Source: Apiotrichum sp. Y4204
Taxonomy: Eukaryota; Basidiomycota; Tremellomycetes; Trichosporonales; Trichosporonaceae
Length of the DNA: 64,000 nucleotides
Assembly (NCBI GenBank): GCA_025531455.1
Contig: JAMYHL010000079.1
Span: forward strand, 186,001-250,000
Direction of reading: 5' to 3'
The position numbers and the translations under genes are program-made. This document shows positions 13,301 through 27,318 of this stretch, in pieces. Below the pieces are notes generated by a model, which saw nothing but the letters and a program-made list of their open reading frames with translations, was not told the DNA's origin and did no database searches. Positions within the stretch are counted from its first letter, which is position 1. Every line of letters begins with the position of its first letter.

Positions 13301-13899
13301 AGCGACGAGAGGAGGTTCGGAAAGTCCTCGGGCCAGTCAAAGCGCGCAATCGTCGAGACGGCAAACGCGGCCGACGTGCGCACCTTGCGCTCGGGGTCCG
13401 AGAGCGCCTGCAACAGCATCGGGCGTATCGCGTCCTTGGCCTCGGCCTGCGTTGTCGGTGGTTCATACTCCTCCGCGCTGGGATACCAGTGGCACTTTAC
13501 GTATTTCTGGAGAAGAACACCAGCAGAGTGTCGCGTCAGCACTGGCGATACCTGAGGCAGATACTTATCTGACGCTGCGACAGCGGTCCGGACGCGTCGC
13601 AGAGGATACGGGCCAGGCTGACGCCACCCTCTGAATGTCAGCCGACCTGCGAGGAGCGCACGTTCGAGAGATGTCTGATGCAACTGCAGGAAGTCGTTCG
13701 ATCTAGGTAATGGCTCCGAAGCTGCAGAAGCTGCCCGCCTATATACGTCCACGACAGCCCGGTTCAGGCTCCACCGCCACTCACCAGGGTGCGCATACAG
13801 GCTCTTGAGCTGCTCCTCGGCGGCGCGTCGCGTGCCCTCATCGGGGGACAGCGTCGAGTCGAGGCAGGCGCGCACCTGTTGGTCTAGAGGGGCCGCCAT
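10336..13899 (-). CDS. KAP114: Importin-beta family nuclear import receptor (importin-9 / Kap114 type)
   Basis: Nine exons give 1,051 residues; exon blocks are 13785-13899, 13569-13630, 12472-13527, 12175-12439, 11973-12135, 11720-11937, 10691-11685, 10490-10648 and 10336-10458. The N-terminus has the importin-beta N-terminal helix pair (EEQLKSLYAHP, then GGVSLARIL and GVLLQKYVK), followed by HEAT-like repeats. A long acidic loop (DEEWDDDDLL and QDDDEDLRADP) near the C-terminus and the ending QQHLTDVLRSC are typical of Kap114/importin-9, which imports histones H2A-H2B and TBP. Intron 2 (13528-13568) starts ATAAGT and ends GACAC, that is, AT-AC rather than GT-AG. Introns are as short as 32 nt (12440-12471). 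Intron 10649-10690 is 42 nt, in frame and open. Confidence 0.9.
13528..13568 (-). other. Non-canonical AT-AC intron in the importin-9 gene
   Basis: On the minus strand the intron begins ATAAGT and ends ACGCGACAC, with TGCTGAC as a branch site just before the 3' end. Removing exactly these 41 bases joins LSQRQ to SAGVLLQKYVK in frame, as importin-9 homologues require, and the whole gene then sums to 1,051 codons plus stop. The ATAAGT donor resembles a GT-AG donor with G1 changed to A, so it looks like a U2-type AT-AC intron and not a U12 one (which would start ATATCCTT). Confidence 0.7.
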
Positions 13900-14291
13900 C
13901 GTGTGTGGGGTGGAATATGTGGGAGTGTGGTGAGAGCAAACAGCAACTACGACTGACGACGACGACGACAACGACAACGGCAACGACAACAACAGTCGAC
14001 GTCGATCCATGCCTTGCTTGCCATCTTTTTCGCCAGGTCCAAGCTCTGAAAAAGTCGGTGGCGGGGGCCGATGGTGCCTGGCCGGTAGTTAATGAAGAGG
14101 GATTAGGAGCGGGAGTATAACAGTAATCCTCTTTGATCAAGTCGGGAATAGGGTTTGTAAATGACCATAGATGGCCATGTTGGTCGATCCGGCGATCTGG
14201 CGAGTCCGGACACACGACCAGCATCGCTCGAACACGAACAACTTGAACATTTCCATCTCAGACAATCACCAACCTCCTCCTGCAACCCACA
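13900..14291. promoter_or_regulatory. Shared promoter between divergent KAP114 and SRP14
   Basis: 392 bases separate the two start codons. A GAC/AAC trinucleotide-rich tract lies at about 13953-13999. No coding region is seen. Promoter role is inferred from arrangement. Confidence 0.5.
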
Positions 14292-14983
14292 ATGCCACAG
14301 GAGCTCGTGTCCCCCGAGGAGGTGAGCTGGTGAAGCTTCAGAAGCTGACATCAGTTTCTCACGCGCCTGACCGCGCTGTTCGGCGCGCTCCCGCCGCCAG
14401 AAGACAAGGAGAAGGCCGCCGGCGCGATCTGGCTCACGCACAAGCGATACATGTACGATGCGGACGCGGACACGGGCATGGACCCCGACGCCGAGTACGA
14501 TGTGCTTATCCGGTGTACCCAGGACGACACCAAGTTCAGTGCACGGGTGAGTCGCATTGGATGGGGGCGGTGTGTTGAGCTTCAATGTCGTCTCAAGCTC
14601 TCTGCCTTCACCCTGTTGCTCCCACTCACACCAGATCCCGGCCTCGTCGCTCTCAAGTTTCCACGCTGCGTACGGGTCGCTGCTCAAGACGTCGATGGCG
14701 CCGCGCATGCGCAAGCGCGACAAGAAGCGGGAGCGTGCGCGTGCCGACGCGGCCGCTGCGCGAAGGAAGGAGCTGTATGTCGACGTCAAGATTGGCGCAG
14801 AGGGCAAGCGCGGCAAGGGGAGACGGCAGCGGGTGAGTTGGAGATAACGAGAAACACCTCTGAATTAATCCCACTAACATCTCGCAGCAGCGCAAGATTG
14901 CGGCACAGAAGAAGAAGGAGGACGAGCGCGAAAAGCTCGAGATGCGCGAGGCGGCGCGCGCGGCCGAGGCGCGCGACGAGTAG
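14292..14983 (+). CDS. SRP14: Signal recognition particle 14 kDa subunit
   Basis: Four exons (14292-14321, 14355-14546, 14635-14832, 14888-14983) encode about 171 residues. After MPQELVSPEE the fold starts with FLTRLTALFGAL, then WLTHKRYMYD, a strand around YDVLIRCTQDDTKFSARI and the helix FHAAYGSLLKTSMAPRMRKRDKK, matching SRP14. SRP14 pairs with SRP9 (or a second SRP14) on the Alu domain of SRP RNA and slows elongation during targeting to the ER. The C-terminal third is a Lys/Arg/Ala-rich tail, longer than in animals and suited to RNA binding. The last acceptor is CAGCAG (14885-14890), so isoforms with or without one Gln are possible. First exon is only 30 nt. Confidence 0.9.
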
Positions 14984-15113
14984 CCGTTGTAGGATCCAGC
15001 CGTAGAGCGATGATTGTGCTATAGATGCGTGCGGTGCGACTGGGCCTTATAGATGTGCAGCGACTGGGATATTGGATCAAGGCTCTAATACTACAGTACA
15101 TATCCTACTACGA

Positions 15114-16263
15114 TTACTTTGCGTACTTGTCACTGTTGTCAGCTACATCAAAACGCCTGCAGCTCACCTCTTCATAGCCGCGCGGCGGTCGAGCATCGCC
15201 TCAGCCAGCCGGCCCTCCTTCGCGGCGCGGCGGAGCGCCTTGCGGTCATCGCCGGACACCCGGTGCTGTCCGCCGCCCCACGCCTGCGACTCGGCGCTGG
15301 CATTAGTAACAGTACAGAAAGCAACGCCAGGACTCACTTGCGCCGCATCTCGTCCTCGACGCTCCCCATCGCCGGCCCGCTCATCATGCGCCGCTTGGCC
15401 ACCCCGCCGTCCTTCTCATTATCGAGGCGTGCCTTGAGCACAAACTCGCGCTGGCACTTTACGCGTATGCCCTCTGCGTCGCCAATCTCCTCGGCGTCGG
15501 CGCGGAGCAGCGCCTTGCGTGCGGCAATGTCCTCCGCGGTCGCGTCCGGAATAGAGAGGTACGTCCCCGCATGCGTCTTGAGCGCCGCGGTCGGGAACGT
15601 GCCCTCCTTGAGCGTGAGCGAGAAGCCCTCGAGCGGGCCGCGGGACGGCGTCGTCGCGCTCAGTGTCCCGGACGGTGAGGCGGTAAGGAATGTGCCGCTG
15701 CTGTTAACAATGTTCCTCGAATGCACGCTTCACGCTCCGCGACTCACGTGCTGGTCCGCAGACTAATCTCCTCACTCCCCGCGAGGCGCGTCACAACCCA
15801 AACATGGTTAACGTCCGCAGGCTCAACAGCAGCGAGCACCTCGCCACTCGAAAGGTCCGCCGCGCCCTCGGGGGCTTGGGGAATTTCCACAGGCGCGGCG
15901 TATACGCGCTGACGGGTCGGGTCCCACTAGGATTAGAGTCAGAGATTGCAAGAAATGGAGATTATTGACGTACGGCCAGACAGGTCAGCGGCGTTGTTGG
16001 GAGGAGGAAGAATGACGGCCCGGCAATCTCGCCCGCGACGGTCGGGAACATCCAGCCTGCAGTGAGCGACGGAACGAGCAGGGTCGGCTGAGAGTAGACA
16101 GGTACACAGCAGACACCAATCGTACTCTACGCTTTGCAGCGCTGCAGTACTCACCCTGCGGATCATCCGCAAACTCGTCGACCTCGCGCTCGCGGTGAGA
16201 ACGCTTCTTCTTCTTCGGCTTGTCGCCCTTGAAGCGGAGCTTGGTGGAGACGACGCCGGACAT
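15114..16263 (-). CDS. FRG1: FRG1-family RNA-processing/actin-binding protein
   Basis: Six exons (16155-16263, 15974-16056, 15748-15926, 15338-15700, 15168-15296, 15114-15132) encode 293 residues. The start MSGVVSTKLRFKGDKPKKKKR parallels the STKLVLKG-KKKK start of animal FRG1; then GEIAG, a beta-trefoil (fascin-like) region, and the end AMLDRRAAMKSDKYAK, which matches the FRG1 C-terminus (LLDRRAKLKADRY). FRG1 proteins are nucleolar/Cajal-body and splicing associated. The last exon is 19 nt and holds only six codons plus part of one. It converges with SRP14, stops about 130 bp apart. The acceptor of exon 4 is CAGCAG. Confidence 0.85.
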
Positions 16264-16637
16264 TGGGGATTGACGATTGGTGATGCGAGGTTAGTGAAGG
16301 GTGAGGTGGGTGGAGGTGGAGTTGGAGATGTGACAGAGGGTTGGAGACAGAGTGGTGGGTGTTGGTTTTGGTGTGAGAGTTCAGTATTTCCGGATTTCCA
16401 CAAATCTCAATGATCACCGTGCAAAGGGCTTCCACTGCACATCTGTTCTTTGGCTTCGATGTGTTGTGCAATTGCGGACCCCACTTGGGTCCTAAACGAT
16501 GACATGCCTACAGTATGTATACACAGCGGGCTCTCCCGCGACAATGGATGAGAAAACTATGGAACTCGGGTGATGGTGGAACGGGCCCGGGGCCGACTAA
16601 ACAAAGCTGTACTTCTCCTTCTCTACATCCTACACGC
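16264..16637. other. Spacer between FRG1 start and the DUF1399 gene stop
   Basis: About 370 bases that must hold the FRG1 promoter and the 3' UTR of the upstream gene. No coding region seen. Confidence 0.5.
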
Positions 16638-18555
16638 TCAAACGGTGCTGCGGCGGAGCGGCGCCTTGCGGCCAAAGTAGTCGTGCTTGTAGCGCGCCTT
16701 CCAGAGCGCGCCGGCACGCTTGAGCGCGTCGGGGTCGTGCTCGGCGCGCAATATCGGCTCATCGAGCGGGGTGCCGAGCAGCCGCGCCGTGTCGGACATG
16801 TAGCGCGCGCCGTACAGCTCGTGCGTCGCCCACACCAGGGTAATGTCAAACGTAGGAGCTAGGAAGCTGTCCACCGCCGCGATGAGGTCGAGCCACGCGT
16901 CTGGAGTAAGCACTGCCTTTGCTCCTGCACTTACGATAGCGAACAATGGCATTCTGGAACGGGGCGGCGGGTCCATTGATGTACGCCTCTTCCAGCCAAC
17001 CCAGCTTCTGGATCGTGCCAATCAACTTGACCTGGCGCAGGACAGCGGCGGAGATGTCCGGTGGAGTCCAGCCGGATATGGAGGGTATGGGGCGGAGGTT
17101 GTTGGCGTACACGTGGGGGAGGTCTTCTGGGAGAGAGTTGGTGCGAATGGCTTCGGCGACCGCCGCGAGCGGGAACGGGATAGCGTGCAGCCATGTATAG
17201 GTGCCCTCAGCGTCGATCGCAAACTGGGCGGGGTTGAGAAGGTGTGCATGCCAGCACATGAGAACAGGGAGGGGCGGAAGCTCTTCAGGAGAGAGGGCGG
17301 GAAACACGGCAGGGGTGGTGGAGCTCGCGGCAGAGGAGACTTCGGAAGCGGGGGACTCTGGGGGAGACCAGGTACCGGAACGCGACATGGGCTGGGAGTG
17401 GTAGCCGTTCTGGGCTGCTGATTCAGAAGGGATGGACCTCTCGCTGGATGCGCTGCGTTTCCGACGCGCACGGACCGGGAGCACAGTGGACGCCCAGCGT
17501 TCATAGTCAAACGCGGCGCTGTTCATCACGCGGTGGAAGCGCGGGCCGCTGGTGATGCTCAAAGAGTGGAATGCCTCGAGGAGCGTGAGATGGTCGCGGA
17601 CTGGGTGGGAAAGGGGCAAGCGGGCCGGGAAGAGTGACAAAGAGCCCCGAAACGCGTGTGGCGGTCGAGAGTGACCCGGTTGTGCAGTTAGAGCGTGTCA
17701 GAAGTATCAGTATGGCACCATAGGACCGAGCGCAGGGGTCGAACAGAGAGATCCAGACAGGTCGAGCAAAAGGGCGGCGTCGAGAATTGCGGATTTCGGG
17801 GAGAATCGAGAGGTGAGATACCACATCAGGATATCCAGGATATCAGGGGATGCCGAAATGAGCAGCAATGATCAACAATTGAAGTTGGGTCGCGTTTGTG
17901 GGACAGGGGACACAACCAACGCCACGGCATGCCACAGACGCCACGAGTGTGGAGAACGTGTGGAGAGCGCGGCACGCAATGAACATGAAAGGAAAGCAGT
18001 GTCCAGGACAGAAGGAGGTCGACGAAGGCAGAGGTACGCCAAAACGGGCCGTGTCGCGCAGCATGTTATCAACACCGAGTTCCAAAGGACCGAGCGCAGT
18101 TGTGTCAAAGTTGTGGGGTTGTCAGAGCGGCCAGAACGTGGGATTGGGGGGTCATGTCAAACATGATAGACATGGTGAAAGAACGTGGGGTGTTGGGGAA
18201 TGCAGTGCCAGAAAATGTGCGACCATAAACAGAGCAGCAGAAGAAGAAGACGAGCGTCGAGAGCGTTCGGAGCAGTGACAGAAGCAAGTAACAGAGGAGA
18301 TCGAGAAAGGAGAAGAGAGGATCGAGAATGTGTGACAGACAGAAGAGAAAGCGTCAGCACAAGTCCCCCACTCCAGGCTCTCAAGCACTCACCTTCCTGT
18401 ACGGAAATCAGGGGGCTGACAGAATGCGCGCCGACCTTGATGCTTGACGGGAGCTGCGTCGCGGGGTCGTACTGCGCCGGCGGGAGGTCGAGGACCGAGG
18501 TGTGTGCCGGCCCGGCGGCATGTTTGCGGCGGAACGATATGCGGTCGAGGATCAT
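16638..18555 (-). CDS. DUF1399 / glycine-rich-domain-protein-like (GRDP-like) protein
   Basis: Three exons (18393-18555, 16935-17600, 16638-16900) encode 363 residues. The family is recognised from two repeated Trp-His motifs: VLMCWHAHLLNPAQF and ITLVWATHELYGARYMSDT, plus ISVQEVRDHLTLLEAFHSL at the first junction and a HDPDALKRAGALWKARY-like end. Function in fungi is unknown; plant members (GRDPs) act in stress and hormone responses. Residues about 110-165 are a Ser-rich insert. Intron 1 is 792 nt (17601-18392), far longer than any other here, while intron 2 is 34 nt. The junction across the long intron restores the conserved order found in DUF1399 proteins, so I trust it; a missed small exon inside it is possible. 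Confidence 0.78.
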
Positions 18556-20410
18556 GGTGGACAGCCAAGGGGGGCGAGAAGGGGGCGAGAGAGGTAGACG
18601 ATGCGGTGCGAGAGTGTTGAGACGAAGAGAAAGATTAAGAGTGCGCAAGAACGCGAAGAGCGTCTCGAGTTGGGCCTAAATGGTGGCGAGCAGCAGGTGT
18701 CCGAGGTCCTTTGGGCGTTCTCGTGCAATCGCAATGGGGATGAGAAGCGGAAGAGACAGAGCGCGAACGCAGATGAGAAAGAAGAATGGGATGCAAAGGA
18801 ATGCGAGTGGGACGCGAGGTTGGGGGTTTGTCAGACTCTGGAATGGGAATGGAATCGATGGAATGGGAAGGTGGGAACGCTTTGCGAGGCCGGATGCGGA
18901 TAAGGAAAGGACCTTTGGTGTCGGTGCGGACGGCAGTGGTGAATCAACAAAACAAGGCCAATGTCGACAACAATAATAATGTCGACAACGGCAGTGATAG
19001 TGACAAGCAGCAATAAGCAGTAATCAAGACAGGGAGCGAGGTGGCGATCGGTATGCATGCATCGTCGCGCTCCGTGATAATATATTCTTCGTTGTGCATG
19101 CGATAACCTCCGGTCGACCTCCGACGGTCGGTGGAGCAGTGGGTGTCGATGTCATGACAAGCCTCTCTCTCGCGCGCACCGAAATCTTGATGTCCATCCC
19201 TGCTCTTTTCTTGGCCCTCTGCCTTTCACTAGACGGGCCCACAATCTCAAGATAGTCCTCGGATTACACGGCCGCACAGGGTCCAGAGGGCTACAGGGGT
19301 ACGTAACTCCGGATGTCCCCTCGGGAGCCACGGAGCGGCACAGGGGAGAGGCCGGAGAGGATGCGTGTGCCCCCAAACCTACCTCCTAACAAGCTCTACA
19401 TCTCGCCTCCGGGCTCGGAGCAGTTGCCCTAGCTATAGCTGGAACACTGGCTCGTGACCCTCCGGCCTCGGCCTCGGGCGTGGGCGTTCGGCCGGCCCGC
19501 GGAGGTTAGTCGCCATCCTGATAGTGCGTTTGTTGCAGTGTCTCGAGAATCATTGGTGCATCGTGCATCTTGTGATCTGGTACAGAGAGTCTTGGATCTT
19601 GGGGCTTGAAGCAAGGATGAATATGCCTACACCGCCTCTCGCCGAGGTGCGCACTGTGCCACAAGGAGATGGAGGTGCGTTTCGGCGCGGAGCGTGCGAT
19701 CTCATGTAGTTTTTGTGCGCGCTCCGAGATTCACAGTGCGGATCGAGAATAGTGCTGGGGGCCGGATCGTGTTCATATGCATACGCCACGGTAAAACTGT
19801 GTGCGAGCACATACGATACGGACAGTACCAGAGTGCAGCACATTGCATGCACGTCAATATCAGTTCCTGCGTTTCCTGCCCGTTCCAAGCTAGTCCAAAG
19901 CTGGGCTGGACGTCGTGCTCCCAGATGTCTCAACACTCCGGATCGCTCAGCGTTCCCACCAATCTCCACTAGCCAGAATGACAATGAATGGCATTGTCAT
20001 AGGCCTCTCATAAGACTCTCAGCAATTCAGCCAACTCCCCTTCTTACGCTCCCGGGTTAGCGCCGGCAGCTATTTCTAATGGATTCATATGCATGACTAA
20101 TGACAGGTCTGTAATGCCGGCGGGAATGGGAAGAGAAAACACATAGATGATAAACGAGCACATAGCACAATACAGTAGAGAGTCCGACACGACATGATCC
20201 GTGGGCCTACCGCCCCTCCAGCTCTATCCCCAGCTCTAACCTGTAGCTCCGTCGCCGACGCCGACACACCATCGGCGACACGCACCACCAAATTCAGCTC
20301 CACCGGACACGGGCAGTGCCTGCCATCGGCCAGGCACTACACGTGCCCCTGCCGCCGGGAGTGGCAGCCGCATACGCATCCACGTCGACAGTGGAGCCCA
20401 CTCCTCACAG
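18556..20410. other. Spacer between the DUF1399 gene and MPK1
   Basis: About 1.85 kb holding the DUF1399 promoter and the 3' flank of MPK1. All open frames are short and unconvincing; I see no RNA gene or repeat of note. Confidence 0.5.
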
Positions 20411-23219
<2,809 letters not shown>

Positions 23220-25156
23220 GGTGAAAGTGGAAGATGGGTGAATGTATGGAGATGAGATGCGATGCGATGGGGATAAGAAGAGGGGCCGCGCGGGGTCAGC
23301 ACGGGCTATCTCGCGATCTGCGATAAGGCGCTGGGTGGCCACTCGGAGCAGGGTGTGTTGTTGCGCCGGGTGAGCGGGTACTACAGGAAGCGGTAGTACG
23401 CGTGATGCGTGATATGTGTGATGTGTGTCGTGTGTCCGCTATGCTAGCTATATGCTGTCCGCTGATGTCTCAAGAAGGTATGGTTCTGGATGTTGCCGGT
23501 CGCGATTGAAAGTTTGACCTGCAGAGAAGCGTGGCGGTGGCCAGTGGCGAGTGGAGCGGGTGGCGAGGGAACAAGCTCGGGGAGCGGTGCCAAGTGTCCA
23601 GTGATGGGGGCGATGAATGCGATGCGATGCGGAGCGAGTAGGATACAACGGGCAGGAGAAGAAGAATAATGATCAAGAGAGATGGAGATGAGGATGGTCG
23701 ATGGATGGGATGCATGTGTTGGTACCCATCCCATCGCAGCCCGCTTTCTTTGTGGGTAGCTTTTTGCCGGGGATTGGGTGGGAATACAAAGCTCTAGTAG
23801 AGTAACCGCTCGACTCTGCGCGCGGGGGGGCTGGTTGTTGATTGGCCGAAAAATCAGCCAACTCGGCGCCTCCCCCCCTCCCCCTCCCCTCTTCCTCCCT
23901 GGCCCCCCGCCCCCGCTCGGCCATGCGCCGCTCGGCGCCGCCACCACCACCGCCCGCCGCCTGCGATCGACGCCGAACGGGGGGTCATCGTGCATGTGCG
24001 CATGTGCATGTGCATGTGATCTCGTGAGACACTGTCACTGCTCTCTGTCTATCGCTCGTGTGCTGATTATCCCTCACTCCTGTTCCATGCGCAGATTTTT
24101 CTGTGCATAACGAGCTACCAGCGAGCCCAGGGATCCAGGATCCAGGATCACATGTCAGTACACGGCAACATCGGGACCAGGCCGCCCAGAAGCACTCCAT
24201 CGCTTCGTGCTCCATATCCACGTGCATTGCGACTCTTGGCAACCTGGTAACTCGGTCCACCATGATGATGATGTGCCTGCACAGATGGAGCGGTCGGCGA
24301 GACTCCGACTCGTCAGCGTCAGTCCGTCCTATCTCTGCATATAGCTGCATATCTCTACGGTACGGTAGATAAATTTTACAGTTACGGTATACGGTTGCCC
24401 CGTGCCCCGCCCACGCTCGCGACCCTCGCTCATGCCGCAACGCTCGCGCGCTCGCAGCACTGCAGCTCTGCCGGGCCGCGCATATTCTAGTTCCGCGTTC
24501 CGCGCTGATAATCCATGGATTCTGGGATTCTTGGGGGTATTCCGGGAGCCAGGTCGGTATCGTCTGGCCCATGCTGAGAAAGCGCGTCATGACGGGAGAT
24601 CTTCATGACGGCGCTCAGTCGCTCACCTCTACCCAGCCCGGTCATCGCTCAGCTCATGACATAGATGGCACTTTTCCACCCACTCTGCCGAGACATGACA
24701 CGGTCCAGACACTGACCCACAGCTCCACCGAACCCACTTTCCCTATCTCAATCTCACGCACGCCAAGGACACAGCTAACATCCATAATGTACAGTTCGTC
24801 GGGTATAATGACCGTGTGCAACGATCTCGGCACTACACAGGGCTCAGCGGGCTCGCCCGTTTGCAGACATCCACCAGGGCGACGGAGCGTTCCTCCTCCC
24901 CCAGGCGGCAGCCACTTACGTCTTGTTGCCCAACTACGGCCTTGAAAGTGAGACATCTCGGCGTCACTTGCGGCGCGTATCAACGGCCTTCCAGATACTT
25001 CTCCTTCTTCCTGGTAGCATGGACTCAGTCCACTGCTCTGCGCTCCTCTGCGTTCACCATTCTACTCTCCGCTAATCTACTCCGCTTGCTGCACTCCTCC
25101 TCGCGCTCCTCATTCCATCCCAAACGTACCCCCTCCCTCGGCACTTTGTGCTGCAC
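23220..25156. other. Spacer: MPK1 promoter and 3' flank of the Pmp3-domain gene
   Basis: About 1.9 kb without a credible coding region. It contains an inverted CCAAT box (ATTGG) near 23838, a C-rich tract near 23870-23920, a GTGCAT/CATGTG run near 23990-24020, and short ggatcca repeats near 24127-24149. Confidence 0.5.
24127..24149. repeat. Short tandem repeat of (c)aggatc(c)
   Basis: Three near-copies of aggatcc follow each other (ccagggatccaggatccagg). Minor low-complexity tract in a spacer. Confidence 0.6.
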
Positions 25157-26408
25157 TCAGAACTCGTGATTGAACACTTCGTCCGGGTTGTTGGACTTCT
25201 TCGGCGCGTCCGTGCGGGATTGCGGGGCATCGTCGTAGTCGAGCGTCGGGGTGATGGACGGCTGGCGGTTCCGACGCGAGCTGCGGCGGCGGCTCCGGCT
25301 GCCGTAGTCGCGTCCCCATTCAGGCACGTCGTCGTCCGTCGCCGCCTTGGGCGGGTACGTGCCGTACGAGTCGGACGAGTTGGAACGCGCACGGCGCGCG
25401 CGCTCGAACCGGTCGCCGCCGAGCGCGTTGTCCTTTGTCTTGCGCTTCGAGCGACCATCCCCGATGGTGCCCTCAAAGTTGGCCGGGTAGTGCCAGTTGC
25501 GCTGGTTCGGGGCCTCGTCTAGAGATGAGTCAGAGGGGAGCAACAAAAGTCAGGACTAGATTCCACCTACCCTCGTTGTAGTACTCGACGTCGTCGGCGG
25601 TCCACAGGCCCTCGTTCCGCATGCGCTCTGCGTCTTGCGGGCGCGGGTCGTAGTTGCGGCCCTCCTCGCCGTCGGCAAGCTCCTGGCCAACGAGCGTCGA
25701 CTCGGGAAGGCGCTCGTCGTAGCGCTTCGCCCACTGCGACTTTTTTGCACGGCGTTCGCGGTCGGCATTGTTCACGAGGCCGTAGCGGATCGCCCACTTG
25801 GGTGTGCGCGCCTTGTTCGAGCTGCTGTCAGCGGAGATAAGTCGGGGTGCGTACTTGTTACGAATGTTTTGTATGTAGAAGCTGTGGTTAGATTGATACA
25901 GGCAGTCGCTGTCTCACTTGTGACCGTGTCCGGGGATATCTGGCGTCAGCAGTGGAGGAAGCAAAGGACGTACATCCACAGATTGTCAGAATGATCTGGC
26001 TGTCAGCGACGAACGGAGCGAAGAGAAGAGCGAGCACTGTCATCTCCGAGTCAAGACGGGATACCCACATTGATAAAGAAATCGCGGCCTTCGAGGGGTT
26101 AGCAGGAGGCAACTCGTCTCGGGGGCGACGTACCGATTCCGAAACGGGCGGCGACGGCTGCTGTTAGTAGGGTACTAGGGGGAGATGACCGATAAGCGAT
26201 GCAAGGTGAGCAGAGGCAGGCGGCGCGTACTGATGGCTATACAAGCAACTACGCACGACACATCCCCGCTTCTTGTCCACTCCACATGCCGATCACACTC
26301 ACCAAGTGGCGGCAGGAGCCAGCCGAGTATGAAGAGGACCACCTGGAAGCCGTGGTGGCGCTTGGGCTTGAGGTCCACCTTCTTGGGAAGATAGTGGTTG
26401 TACGACAT
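25157..26408 (-). CDS. Pmp3/UPF0057-domain membrane protein with long hydrophilic tail
   Basis: Eight exons encode 277 residues: 26303-26408, 26134-26157, 26069-26088, 25974-25995, 25918-25939, 25855-25881, 25571-25821, 25157-25518. After a basic 20-residue lead comes the Pmp3 proteolipid domain: VVLFILGWLLPPLAVAARFG, then IGRDFFINIILTICGYIPGHGHN, two membrane helices. Pmp3 proteins are small plasma-membrane peptides linked to membrane potential and salt tolerance; yeast Pmp3 is 55 residues. Here about 200 further residues follow, rich in Arg, Asp, Ser and Asn, with no motif I recognise. Exons 2-6 are 24, 20, 22, 22 and 27 nt, so five microexons in a row build most of the domain. The acceptor of exon 2 is CAGCAG; the second AG gives the family sequence PPLAVA. 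The tail's function is unknown. Confidence 0.82.
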
Positions 26409-27318
26409 GGTGAGAGAGTGTGACGGAGAAGGGAGACGGGTGGATGAGGTGAGTTTTGGGTGTGGTGTCGTCGTCGGCGCCGGTGGCGGAGTCGGAGTGA
26501 AGGAGTGTGGGAAGGTGGAAGCGAGGGAGGCGATGGGGAATGGGATGAGGTGGGGTGACGGGCACTGGGCAGCGAGCAGCGGAATGAAGAGAAAGAAGGG
26601 GGTGAACAGTGATGGTAGAAGAAGAACAAGAGGTGATGAGAGATGTCCGATAGGCGAGAGTGTGTATCTCTCTCTCTCTTGCTGTGCTCGCTGTGTGTGG
26701 TGGTGTGCACAAACGATACAACACTCCGAAGCTATGCAGAAGATCGAGAGAGGATGCGGAACGTGTGCTCTTTCCCAATGTGATCTCTCCCTCGCCTTCG
26801 GGCCCCAGGCCACCGAGAGATGGAGCACGCTGTAGCACGGGAGCATTCCTGGCCACCGCAGCTCAGGTCCCAGGTCGCAGCCAGGCACTCGTCCTCTCGT
26901 CCCCTGCAGCCCACCGTACGCTGTTCACAATGAGGTGTATGAGACAGATCACACGTGATGCATTGATAACGGTGGCAACGGGACAACGGGACAATCCCCT
27001 GCTCGCCATCACACGAGCCCTCGGCGCCATCACCCGCGCTTAGAACCATCATCCACTCGACGCGTCGCGGGATGCCATGTTCCTGGGCGCTGATCACCGC
27101 TGATCTTGATCGTTGATCGCGGCGTTGACGACCGGACTCGTTGGAATCAATAGACAGAGAGTGTGATCGGGCTCGCAGCTGGCGACGGCGACGTGGGTCT
27201 GCGAACATACATCTTGGGGGGTGTCGCGTTCAGACATTTTGGCGAGTCCACAAGCAACGGTGCACATCCTCGGCCTTATTCTCTACTGTACATTCACTAA
27301 AACTAGACACTAGACAGC
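26409..27318. promoter_or_regulatory. Shared promoter between the Pmp3-domain gene and DTD1
   Basis: 910 bases between divergent starts. A TC dinucleotide run lies near 26666-26679, and a CACGTG E-box core lies at about 26952-26957 (context acacgtga). No credible coding region. Promoter role is inferred. Confidence 0.5.

Noticed and set aside
13541..13565. A 23-nt GT-AG intron (GTATCTGCC...CGCCAG) as alternative to the AT-AC intron
   Set aside because: It keeps the frame but is far shorter than any intron here, has no branch site and would insert six residues into a conserved helix. The AT-AC reading fits homologues exactly. Kept as the main rival.
19550..19984. 144-codon minus-strand frame between the DUF1399 gene and MPK1
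   Set aside because: No domain or signal, and composition like the surrounding non-coding DNA.
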